Positions 21,289 through 27,377 of a DNA stretch of 27,377 bases are shown in pieces (the stretch's first letter is position 1; each line of letters begins with the position of its first letter). The DNA comes from Chloroflexi bacterium RBG_16_51_16 (lineage in GTDB: Bacteria > Chloroflexota > Anaerolineae > Anaerolineales > Villigracilaceae). Below the pieces are notes generated by a model. It was not told the origin of the DNA, did no database searches, and saw only the letters and a program-made list of their open reading frames with translations. A program made the position numbers and the translations under genes. The stretch lies in assembly GCA_001796785.1 (NCBI GenBank), contig MGNL01000037.1:1-27377 (forward strand), read 5' to 3'.

Positions 21289-22167
21289 TAGAGGTCTGAA
21301 CCCTTCCCCCAGGGCTTCGTGAGCCACCCCGATCACAACGAATGCATCTGGGTCAAGCTCTCGTACGATTGTTTTCAGTTGTGATACCTCGGCGCGGGAA
21401 ATAACACAATACAGTACTGGTTTTTCTCCGCCGCTAAATGCACCTTTTCCTTGCAGTACAGTAACTCCTCGTTCCAGGTCGTCAAGGACTCGTTGTGCAA
21501 CTGCCTCAGCCTGGTCCGTGACGATCATGGCCGTGCGGATGGTACTTCCTCCCTCAAGCGTCGTTTCCGCAACGAGTCCGCTCACATAGAGGGCGATCAT
21601 CGCATAGAGTGCTTCCTTCCATCCAAAAACAAATCCGGCTGCCAGGATTACAACCGTATCGACAATCAAGTAACTCTGGGTCATGGGGATGCCCCGCCAG
21701 TGATTCAGGATCCGCGCCAGGATGTCCGATCCTCCGCTGGTCCCGCGTGCTCGGTAGACCAGGCCGTATCCAATCCCGCTTAAAATCGCTCCATACAGGG
21801 CATTGAGGAGAAGGTCTCCTTGTAAGTCAAGTATTAAAGTTGAAGCCGCGCCACCATTTTGAAACAAAGGCAGAGTCGGCAGAAGATCAATGAAGAGTGA
21901 ATAGATCAGGATCGCAAGTACAGTTCGTAATAAAAATCTCCGGCCGCCAAGAAATCTCCAACCTAACACGAACAGCGGCAGGTTCCCAACTAAGATCATG
22001 AGACCGATCGGCCAGCCTGTAAAATGGTTGATCAATTGTGAAATACCGGATACACCCCCGGATGCCAGGTTAGCCGGGACCAGGAATAATCTTAGGCTGG
22101 CTGCCTGCAACATTGCGCCGAGGAGGATCAACAGCGCATCATTCAAGATGACACCATATTTTTTCAT
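21277..22167 (-). CDS. YitT family membrane protein (DUF161 + DUF2179)
   Basis: A 296-residue membrane protein. The N-terminal part (~1-200) has about six hydrophobic helices with LGAMLQAASLRLFLVPANLA and GGVSGISQLINHFTGW, typical of YitT proteins. YRARGTSGGSDILARILNHW is the second repeat of the glycine-rich motif. The C-terminal cytoplasmic DUF2179 domain (~210-295) contains AMIVTDQAEAVAQRVLDDL, GVTVLQGKGAFSG and VLYCVISRAEVSQLKTIV. I prefer ATG 22167 because homologues start at this point; an in-frame TTG at 22191 overlaps the stop codon of the upstream gene and would add eight residues. The family's function is not established. Confidence 0.88.
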   Translation of the reverse strand: MKKYGVILNDALLILLGAMLQAASLRLFLVPANLASGGVSGISQLINHFTGWPIGLMILVGNLPLFVLGWRFLGGRRFLLRTVLAILIYSLFIDLLPTLPLFQNGGAASTLILDLQGDLLLNALYGAILSGIGYGLVYRARGTSGGSDILARILNHWRGIPMTQSYLIVDTVVILAAGFVFGWKEALYAMIALYVSGLVAETTLEGGSTIRTAMIVTDQAEAVAQRVLDDLERGVTVLQGKGAFSGGEKPVLYCVISRAEVSQLKTIVRELDPDAFVVIGVAHEALGEGFRPLKNQ

Positions 22168-22187
22168 TCCGGAGGGATTAGCGGGTT

Positions 22188-23075
22188 TCAATCGAGTATC
22201 CCAACACCGGCTAATCTCTCTAGGACCCCGACCACCGCTGAGTTGTCGAGTTCCCCCTCGCCTTGATCGATCATTTCCTGGAATATTCTTAGATGTTGAC
22301 CTGCGGAATTGAGGGGGATTGCATATTCGTTCGCGGTCTCCAAGATGATTTTCAGGTCCTTCAATTGCATTCGAGCTTTGAATCCGGGGTTGCGGTTGCC
22401 CGCGAACAACCGGGGTGGCTTTACATCAAGTGTCCAGCACTGGGCGGCACCCCCTTTGATCGCCTGTACTACTTTGCGTGGATCCACACCTGCCTTCCGG
22501 GCAAAAACCAACAGCTCGCCCATTGCCACCATCTGCGCTGCCACCATAATCTGGTTGGCTGCCTTGGCGACCTGTCCTGCTCCTGAATCACCTACGTGGG
22601 TAACGGTCTTGCCCATGGCTAGTAATGCAGGCATCGCCTTGTTCAAAGCCTCGATTGGTCCGCCAACCATGATGCTCAGTGTCCCCTCCCGCGCACCGAT
22701 ATCGCCTCCGGATACAGGAGCATCCAAGGCTAGCACACGCTTCTCGCCCAGGTTGGACGCAATTTTCCGCGCCGCAGCTGGTTTGATCGTGGAATGATCA
22801 ACAAAAACCAACCCTGTATGCGCACCTTTAATGATCCCGTCCGCTCCAAGCGCCACGCGTTCGACATCCGGTGTGTCTGGCAGGTTGGTGAATATCAGCT
22901 CGACCTGGGCAGCCACCTCCGCTGGTGTAGAGGCAGCCTCGGCGCCTTCTGCGATTAATTCATCCACTGCTCCACGCGATCGGTTGTGAATCACCAGCGG
23001 AAAGCCCGCTTTGATCAGGTTGCGCGCCATGGATTTACCCATCAAACCTAGTCCGATATAACCGACTTTTTGCAT
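22188..23075 (-). CDS. 3-hydroxyisobutyrate dehydrogenase family NAD(P)-dependent oxidoreductase
   Basis: A 295-residue beta-hydroxyacid dehydrogenase (family of 3-hydroxyisobutyrate dehydrogenase, tartronate semialdehyde reductase and glyoxylate/succinic semialdehyde reductases). The cofactor motif is VGYIGLGLMGKSMARNLIKA (residues ~4-23). HNRSRGAVDEL after the second strand hints at NADP preference, since Arg/Ser replace the usual acidic residue. VFVDHSTIKPAAARKIA, DAPVSGGDIGAREGTLSIMV (substrate loop), and GQVAKAANQIMVA with the catalytic Lys are all intact. The ATG has GAGGTG 6 bases upstream. It lies just ahead of yitT with near or actual overlap. The physiological substrate cannot be told. 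Confidence 0.9.
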   Translation of the reverse strand: MQKVGYIGLGLMGKSMARNLIKAGFPLVIHNRSRGAVDELIAEGAEAASTPAEVAAQVELIFTNLPDTPDVERVALGADGIIKGAHTGLVFVDHSTIKPAAARKIASNLGEKRVLALDAPVSGGDIGAREGTLSIMVGGPIEALNKAMPALLAMGKTVTHVGDSGAGQVAKAANQIMVAAQMVAMGELLVFARKAGVDPRKVVQAIKGGAAQCWTLDVKPPRLFAGNRNPGFKARMQLKDLKIILETANEYAIPLNSAGQHLRIFQEMIDQGEGELDNSAVVGVLERLAGVGILD

Positions 23076-23104
23076 GCTTTCACCTCGCGGTTGATAGTAT
23101 AAGG

Positions 23105-23110
23105 ATTATA
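23105..23110 (-). promoter_or_regulatory. -10 box for the 3-hydroxyisobutyrate-dehydrogenase-family gene
   Basis: TATAAT on the minus strand, 29 bases before the start codon, with a second candidate TATACT at 23101-23096. Neither has a clear -35. Confidence 0.35.
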
Positions 23111-23143
23111 ACCACGCACTCTCCCCCTTAGATCTGGATATAA

Positions 23144-23177
23144 AAAAGCGAGTGGCATTTCAATGCCACTCGCTTTT
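23144..23177 (-). terminator. Rho-independent terminator after the SIMPL gene
   Basis: A near-perfect stem: AAAAGCGAGTGGCAT pairs with ATGCCACTCGCTTTT, GC-rich in the middle and flanked by A and T runs. It lies 18 bases past the stop codon of the SIMPL gene on the minus strand, where it ends in a U-rich tract (six consecutive U). The symmetric A tract would let it act in both directions. Confidence 0.85.
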
Positions 23178-23194
23178 CGAGTGCGGATCCGTCT

Positions 23195-23917
23195 CTACTT
23201 GATCTCGTAGGTCAGGCTTACGTTGGCAGCAATGGACAACTGCCCGGGCTGGATCGGAACAGCTGCCTCGATCCCGGCGCCTCCGCCTCCTCCACCTTTA
23301 CCAACAGAGTAAGGGTAAGGTTGCGAATCAAAGTAAGTTACATTGACGATCTCGCCGAGTTTCACGCCTGCTGCATCAGCCAGCTCGGCAGCCTGCTCGC
23401 TGGCGTTCTTGACTGCATCGGCGCGCGCTTCTTTCAGAGCTTCGGTCTTATCCGCCAGGTCGAATTGGATGCTGTTGATGCTGTTGGCCCCCGCTTCGAT
23501 CGCCGAATCCAGCAGGTCGCCTAACCCATCAAGTTCCCGCACGGTGACGTAGACCGTGTTATCCACCATGTAAACGGTGCCCAGCGCTTGTCCATCCGGA
23601 CCATACTGGGTGGACGGCCAGATACCAAAGTTTGTGGTGCGTATGTCCTTCGCATCCACGCCTGAGTCCGTGAGTGCTTTGATCAGGACTTCGGTCTGTG
23701 TATTGTTGGATTTCACTGCATCGGATGCACTCGCGCCTTCCGTATGTATCCCGATATAAATATAGGCGATATCGGGGGTGATATCCACCTGACCCAGGCC
23801 GGTTACATTCAGTGTCCGATCCGGTTGCCCACCCGTGCTGCTGATGGTGGCTGGACCGCAGCCGGCCAATACTAATGCTGCTATGATCAGGGGGACGATA
23901 AATAATTTTTTTCGCAT
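23195..23917 (-). CDS. SIMPL domain (DUF541) lipoprotein
   Basis: A 240-residue exported lipoprotein. The signal peptide MRKKLFIVPLIIAALVLAGC ends in a lipobox, LAGC, with Cys20 as the lipidated residue. The SIMPL domain fills residues ~33-238: RTLNVTGLGQVDITPDIAYI, then VDAKDIRTTNFGIWPSTQY, VDNTVYVTVRELDGLGDLLD, and a helix ADAVKNASEQAAELADAAG. A Gly-rich stretch (GKGGGGGGAG) precedes the last strands. The function of the family is poorly known (periplasmic or surface, oligomeric in some members). The start has AAGGAG 8 bases upstream and the gene ends at a strong terminator, so it is a single-gene unit. Confidence 0.9.
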   Translation of the reverse strand: MRKKLFIVPLIIAALVLAGCGPATISSTGGQPDRTLNVTGLGQVDITPDIAYIYIGIHTEGASASDAVKSNNTQTEVLIKALTDSGVDAKDIRTTNFGIWPSTQYGPDGQALGTVYMVDNTVYVTVRELDGLGDLLDSAIEAGANSINSIQFDLADKTEALKEARADAVKNASEQAAELADAAGVKLGEIVNVTYFDSQPYPYSVGKGGGGGGAGIEAAVPIQPGQLSIAANVSLTYEIK

Positions 23918-23985
23918 TCTTGCTCTCCTTGAGTAATTTATTCAGAACTTAGACGCTGCAAATTCCAAAAAGTTCCGAATGCGGC

Positions 23986-24014
23986 TTGAATTTTATCTTC
24001 TTTGCCTGTACAAT
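23986..24014 (+). promoter_or_regulatory. Sigma-70 promoter of the K+ channel gene
   Basis: TTGAAT (23986-23991), a 17-base spacer and TACAAT (24009-24014, five of six). The transcript would start near 24021 with a leader of about 65 bases ending in AAAGGAG before the ATG at 24088. Confidence 0.55.
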
Positions 24015-24087
24015 CCAAGTACATTTGTTCTATGCAATTCCGAATCAAATGGGATCATTATTAACAAGGTGTATAAAGGAGAATTCC

Positions 24088-24417
24088 ATGCCTGTATTTC
24101 TTTTTCTTCTTTTTCGGTTCTTTCGAAGTCTCTGGGATGGTCTAAAGGATAAGGAATTTCGCGCCCTGTTCTATTGGGTTATGGGTATTCTCATTCTGGG
24201 AACCTGGTTTTATGCCAGAGTGGAACATTGGCGCCTATTGGATGCGCTCTATTTTACAGTAACGACACTGACGACGGTCGGGTATGGAGATTTTTATCCT
24301 AAATCGGACGCCGGAAAGATGTTCACCATCTTTTATATATTTGTCGGAATTGGACTGTTATCCGGATTCGTTATTCTGCTTGCGGAACGTTCTGGACTCA
24401 TTAAGAGAAATATATAA
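24088..24417 (+). CDS. Two-helix potassium channel (ion channel family)
   Basis: A 109-residue KcsA-like subunit. Membrane helix 1 is about residues 27-43 (ALFYWVMGILILGTWFY), the pore helix and filter are LYFTVTTLTTVGYGDFYP with TVGYGD at residues 63-68, and helix 2 is about 78-98 (MFTIFYIFVGIGLLSGFVIL). Four subunits would form a K+-selective pore. There is no RCK/TrkA regulatory domain, and only about ten residues follow helix 2. ATG 24088 is chosen because AAAGGAG lies 6 bases upstream; the frame is open further upstream but that part overlaps the promoter. Its neighbours do not suggest a specific role. Confidence 0.93.
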   Translation: MPVFLFLLFRFFRSLWDGLKDKEFRALFYWVMGILILGTWFYARVEHWRLLDALYFTVTTLTTVGYGDFYPKSDAGKMFTIFYIFVGIGLLSGFVILLAERSGLIKRNI

Positions 24418-24574
24418 ATGTGCAGGGCTTCTGGTTATTTTTTGATAAGTCATTTAATCCAAATTTACTATGATCACCGTACCTTCCCCAACTCTCACAC
24501 AGAGGCAGGAGCTGATGAACCAGGTTCCCCGTTTTTCAATAGTGCGACAGAGTTTTTAAGCATTTGCATTTCTC

Positions 24575-24583
24575 TGCTATGAT
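24575..24583 (+). promoter_or_regulatory. Extended -10 promoter of the DMT (YdcZ-like) gene
   Basis: TGCTATGAT is an extended -10 (TGn plus TATGAT). Transcription would start near 24590, too close for the in-frame ATG at 24593 to have a ribosome site but well placed for the ATG at 24614, which has one. Confidence 0.45.
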
Positions 24584-24613
24584 TCTGAGATTATGATCCC
24601 AAGGATTATCGCT

Positions 24614-25051
24614 ATGCCACCTCTCCTGCTTATCCTCCTCATCGGTCTTGCTGGCGGCATTGCCGTCGGTTTGCAATCTCCACTAGCCAGCCTGGTCAGC
24701 CAACGCCTCGGGATTTTTGAGAGTGTGTTTATCGTTCATCTCGGGGGTGCCTTGTTTTCCTTAATTCCTCTTCTGGTTTATGGCGGAGGAAATCTCCACC
24801 GCTGGCGCGAACTTCCGTGGTATGCCGTGGTGGCGGGGATATTTGGTCTGGTCGTCATCGCTTCGGTCAGCTATTTGATCCCACGCATTGGTATTGCAGC
24901 ATCCATTACCACGATCGTCGCCGGTCAGCTGATCGTGGGTGCTGTATTGGATCATTTTGGTCTGTTGGGGGCGGTTGTAAAACCCATCGATCCAATCCGT
25001 GTCATCGGATTGCTTATCGTCATGGCAGGCGTCTGGCTTACAGTAAGGTAA
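24614..25051 (+). CDS. YdcZ-like DMT family inner membrane protein (DUF606)
   Basis: A 145-residue membrane protein with about five hydrophobic helices, equal to one half of a DMT transporter; such short members usually act as dimers. PPLLLILLIGLAGGIAVGLQ and SPLASLVSQRLGIFESVFIV match the YdcZ-type N-terminus. IASVSYLIPRIGIAASITTI and AGQLIVGAVLDHFGLLG are the diagnostic middle segment, and the end is VIGLLIVMAGVWLTVR. I start it at ATG 24614 because AAGGA lies 8 bases upstream; an in-frame ATG at 24593 would add seven residues and would only work as a leaderless start. The substrate is unknown. Confidence 0.88.
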   Translation: MPPLLLILLIGLAGGIAVGLQSPLASLVSQRLGIFESVFIVHLGGALFSLIPLLVYGGGNLHRWRELPWYAVVAGIFGLVVIASVSYLIPRIGIAASITTIVAGQLIVGAVLDHFGLLGAVVKPIDPIRVIGLLIVMAGVWLTVR

Positions 25052-25191
25052 ACCAGCTTCCTTATCTCAAAAATTCGTCTCATCCCGTTTACCCAGATTA
25101 AGCACCTTCCCAACTTACTTACCACCGATTTTTTTCGCATTTAATCTTTATTTCTCCTCTCTTATCATCTTATCTCACACACCCGTCTTGG

Positions 25192-25197
25192 TATAAT
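25192..25197 (+). promoter_or_regulatory. -10 box of miaB, probably giving a leaderless or near-leaderless mRNA
   Basis: A perfect TATAAT ends 9 bases before the miaB ATG (TATAAT-ttccgagcc-t-ATG region). Expected transcription starts are at 25203-25206, leaving a leader of 0-4 bases and no Shine-Dalgarno sequence. A weak -35 (TTATCT at 25170) is possible. Confidence 0.5.
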
Positions 25198-25206
25198 TCC
25201 GAGCCT

Positions 25207-26544
25207 ATGAAATATCATATCTGGACCGAGGGTTGTCAGATGAACGTAGCTGATTCTCAGCGCGTCAGCTCATCTCTCGAGCACCTTGGGTATGCGTTCA
25301 CACCTGCAGCGGAAGATGCAGATGTGATCGTCCTCAATACCTGTGTTGTTCGTCAATCTGCTGAAGACAAAGCCATCGGGCGATTAACATCCCTGCGTCC
25401 TCTCAAGGAACGCAATCCTGGTCTCGTGATCAATCTGATGGGCTGCCTTGTGGGCGTGCGCGGTGCGAAGGAATTACGCGAAAGACTTCCCTTTGTGGAC
25501 GTGTTTTCACCTCCCTCGGATCCGGGTCCGTTGATCTCCTTCCTCAGCCAGGGCGAATCCCAGGCATTCGAATCCGATGCAACGGCACGCCGCTATGCCT
25601 TGATGGACGGAGATCTTTTATTGCCCGCTCATGAACGCGGGCGGTTGGTCAGCGCACATGTCCCGGTTGTATATGGTTGTTCCCATGCCTGCACCTTTTG
25701 CATCATTCCATACCAGCGCGGCATCGAACGGAGCCGGCCGGTTGGCGACATCGTTGCAGAGATCCGGTCGCTGGCAGAGCAGGGTGTAAAGGAAATTACA
25801 CTGCTTGGCCAGATCGTTGACCGCTACGGCAGGGACGTTCCGGATGGACCCAGCCTGGCAGGATTACTGCGCATCGTCCATGACGTCGAGGGCATCCAAC
25901 GCATCCGCTTTCTAACCTCACATCCCAATTACTTCTCCGAAGATCTAATGGAAACCGTGGCAGAGCTGCCAAGGATTATGTCTCATATCGAGGTACCGAT
26001 CCAAGCCGGTGATGATCAGGTTTTAATTAATATGAAGCGCGGTTACACCCGGAAGGATTATCGAGCTCTGATCGATACCATTCGTATGAAGATCCCGGAT
26101 TGTTCCATCGCCACGGATATCATCGTCGGCTTCCCCGGCGAGACGGAAGAACAATTCATGCAGACCTATAAGGTCCTTGCCGATCTGAAGTTGGATGTGG
26201 CGCATCTGGCGCGTTATTCTCCCCGGGAGGGTACCGTATCAGCCAGGCGTATGGTTGATGATGTTCCCGCTCCTGAAAAAATGCGCCGCTTCCGTGTCCT
26301 CGAGGACTTGCAGGAGCAGGTTGTCTCAGAGATAAACCAACGATATCTCGGCCGTATTGAAGAAGTATTGTTCGAAGAAAAAGTCAAGGATCGTTGGAAA
26401 GGCCGGACGAAAACGAATAAACTGGTGTTCCTTGAATCCGAAGACGACTTGCGCGGTCAAACCCTGCCGGTGACCATCATCTGGACCGGTCCTTGGTCCA
26501 TGCAGGCTGCGAGGCTGAACCAACCCGCACTGATCAGCCTATAA
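25207..26544 (+). CDS. miaB: tRNA (N6-isopentenyl adenosine-37-C2)-methylthiotransferase MiaB
   Basis: A 445-residue radical-SAM enzyme that adds a methylthio group to i6A37 of tRNAs reading codons that begin with U. The N-terminal UPF0004 domain holds the auxiliary cluster cysteines C10 (WTEGCQMN), C46 (VLNTCVVR) and C80 (NLMGCLVG). The radical SAM motif is CSHACTFC (C158, C162, C165), followed by IPYQRGIERSRP. GYTRKDYRALI and ATDIIVGFPGETEEQF are typical later motifs. A TRAM domain occupies about 378-440. WTEGCQMN and the length favour MiaB over MtaB or RimO. MiaA is not in the window. Confidence 0.92.
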   Translation: MKYHIWTEGCQMNVADSQRVSSSLEHLGYAFTPAAEDADVIVLNTCVVRQSAEDKAIGRLTSLRPLKERNPGLVINLMGCLVGVRGAKELRERLPFVDVFSPPSDPGPLISFLSQGESQAFESDATARRYALMDGDLLLPAHERGRLVSAHVPVVYGCSHACTFCIIPYQRGIERSRPVGDIVAEIRSLAEQGVKEITLLGQIVDRYGRDVPDGPSLAGLLRIVHDVEGIQRIRFLTSHPNYFSEDLMETVAELPRIMSHIEVPIQAGDDQVLINMKRGYTRKDYRALIDTIRMKIPDCSIATDIIVGFPGETEEQFMQTYKVLADLKLDVAHLARYSPREGTVSARRMVDDVPAPEKMRRFRVLEDLQEQVVSEINQRYLGRIEEVLFEEKVKDRWKGRTKTNKLVFLESEDDLRGQTLPVTIIWTGPWSMQAARLNQPALISL

Positions 26545-26620
26545 AGCAGGATTTGAAAAAGCCGCATTATCCGCACTAATACTTGGGACGAGGTTTAAGA
26601 GGCTATTCAATGGAGGGAAA

Positions 26621-27082
26621 ATGGATTTCATTCATGTGATCGCCGTTTGTGTCTTTCATCGGGACGGAATGATCCTCGTTTCCGAGGGGTTCGATCCTGT
26701 CCATAAGGAGATCTTTTACCGTCCGCTTGGCGGCGAGGTCATGTTCGGTGAACGTGGTGAAAACGCGATCCGAAGGGAAATACGGGACGGATTGAAAACT
26801 ACATTGGCTGAAATTAAATATCACAGCTTCTTGGAGAATATCTTCACATTCGAAAATCAAACCCATCACGAGCTTGTGCTGGTTTACGAGGGCAGGTTAA
26901 GCAACAACCTGTTATATGAGGCGAAGGAAATCACGGGCACTGAAACAGGCGAGGAATTGGCAATTAAAGTCATTTGGAAGCGGCTGGATGAATTTGGAAG
27001 TGACGACCCCCCGCTCTATCCCGAAGGCTTGTTAAAGTTAGCTTATCAGATCGTTTCCAAGGAACGCAGCTATCTCGGCTGA
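26621..27082 (+). CDS. Nudix hydrolase-like protein with a degenerate Nudix box
   Basis: A 153-residue Nudix-fold protein. The Nudix helix region is GGEVMFGERGENAIRREIRD (37-56). The canonical G-x5-E-x7-R-E-U-x-E-E-x-G-U is kept up to R52-E53, but the metal-binding E-E pair is D56-G57 and the following Gly is Lys. HVIAVCVFHRDGMILVSEG is the first strand pair, and HHELVLVYEGRL follows the helix. It may hydrolyse a nucleoside diphosphate derivative weakly, or it may have lost catalysis. The ATG has a good ribosome site (GGAGGG). The last 45 bases overlap the end of the convergent ABC ATPase gene. Confidence 0.85.
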   Translation: MDFIHVIAVCVFHRDGMILVSEGFDPVHKEIFYRPLGGEVMFGERGENAIRREIRDGLKTTLAEIKYHSFLENIFTFENQTHHELVLVYEGRLSNNLLYEAKEITGTETGEELAIKVIWKRLDEFGSDDPPLYPEGLLKLAYQIVSKERSYLG

Positions 27083-27377
27083 AACCGGGTTTTTCAAAAT
27101 TTCTTGTGGGGCTCCCGTTTGAGATAATTTCCCGCTCAGGATGATCGCCATGCGGGTTGCCAGACGGGACGCCTCGCTTAGATCGTGCGTGATGAAAATC
27201 GCGGTCGTGCCGGTTTCCTTTAAAACATTTTTAAGCTCACCAAGCAGGTTCAAGCGGGTTGGTGCATCCAATGCAGAAAATGGTTCGTCAAGTAAAAGCA
27301 GTTCTGGATGTAGGACGAACGCCCGCGCCAGACTGACTCGCTGCGATTCTCCTCCCGAAAGTTTCTGCGCCGGTTTG
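27038..27377 (-). CDS. ABC transporter ATP-binding protein, partial (C-terminal half)
   Basis: The minus-strand frame is open from the right window edge to TAA at 27038; about 112 residues are seen and the N-terminus with Walker A is outside the window. It includes the ABC signature LSGGESQRVSLARAF, Walker B with the catalytic Glu (LLLLDEPFSALD), and the H-loop IFITHDLSEASRLATRMAII. The end, SGKLSQTGAPQEILKNPVS, is typical of importer ATPases. The D-loop SALDAPTR and the short C-terminus without a regulatory domain recall tungstate/molybdate-type or similar anion importers, but this is only a suggestion. An internal TTG at 27271 is not a real start, because the signature and Walker B lie upstream of it. 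Confidence 0.92.
   Translation of the reverse strand, partial: KPAQKLSGGESQRVSLARAFVLHPELLLLDEPFSALDAPTRLNLLGELKNVLKETGTTAIFITHDLSEASRLATRMAIILSGKLSQTGAPQEILKNPVSAEIAAFLGNDLIS

Noticed and set aside
24471..24560. 30-codon frame between the K+ channel and DMT genes
   Set aside because: No ribosome site and no recognisable sequence; the gap otherwise holds only the extended -10 near 24575.
27038..27271. TTG-initiated 77-codon ABC ATPase fragment as a separate gene
   Set aside because: The frame continues upstream through the Walker B and signature motifs to the window edge, so this is an internal codon of a larger gene.
1..27377. tRNA, rRNA, CRISPR, transposase or prophage features
   Set aside because: I checked the intergenic stretches by eye for cloverleaf ends, regularly spaced repeats and transposase-like frames and found none. 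This is a manual reading, so a covariance-model scan could still find a small RNA.

Overview
The window is a dense bacterial chromosome segment with 31 protein genes, two of them cut by the window edges. I see no rRNA, tRNA, CRISPR array, insertion sequence or phage gene, and no gene-free stretch longer than about 225 bases. The gene mix suggests a Chloroflexota bacterium of the Anaerolineae type: an MGDG-synthase-like glycosyltransferase beside a DUF951 protein, GT-C membrane glycosyltransferases, a SIMPL lipoprotein, a family 4 uracil-DNA glycosylase, moderate GC content and several Shine-Dalgarno-poor starts. No marker gene here proves this, so treat the taxonomy as inference.

Left part (1-12591, all minus strand) is an exopolysaccharide / cell-surface glycan locus. 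In transcription order it holds a WbpA-type UDP-HexNAc dehydrogenase, a UDP-uronate-type epimerase, a Wzx-type flippase, a GT4 glycosyltransferase, a large unrecognised membrane protein, GDP-mannose 4,6-dehydratase, a GT-C membrane glycosyltransferase, a GT2 polyprenyl-phosphate-type glycosyltransferase and a second GT4. A winged-helix regulator and a WbpD-like left-handed beta-helix N-acetyltransferase follow, the latter running off the left edge. Gaps are mostly -10 to +44 bases, so most of this is probably one operon. It is fed from upstream by tsaE-tsaB-rimI-udg (12605-14911), which lies in the same direction with no visible break.

The main new observation is regulatory. The promoter of the regulator gene (-35 TTGACA at 1080-1085) and an internal promoter ahead of gmd (-35 TTGACA at 6143-6148, -10 TATAAT at 6121-6126) carry nearly the same inverted repeat, AATTCAnnnACTGAAT on the minus strand, at the same position relative to the -10 box. 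This looks like the operator of the EPS-type regulator. It would make the regulator autoregulated and place gmd and the three glycosyltransferase genes after it under its control.

Middle part (15068-21218): MGDG-synthase-like glycosyltransferase and DUF951 (minus), divergent purine phosphoribosyltransferase (plus), GIY-YIG protein and prephenate-dehydrogenase-like protein (minus), then ogt, an EamA transporter and era (plus). Right part (21277-27377): YitT and a 3-hydroxyisobutyrate-dehydrogenase-family gene (minus, overlapping), a SIMPL lipoprotein with a strong terminator (minus), a two-helix K+ channel, a YdcZ-type DMT protein, miaB and a Nudix protein (plus), and the C-terminal part of an ABC transporter ATPase (minus, cut by the right edge). 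tsaE and miaB have -10 boxes 7-9 bases before their start codons, which points to leaderless mRNAs.
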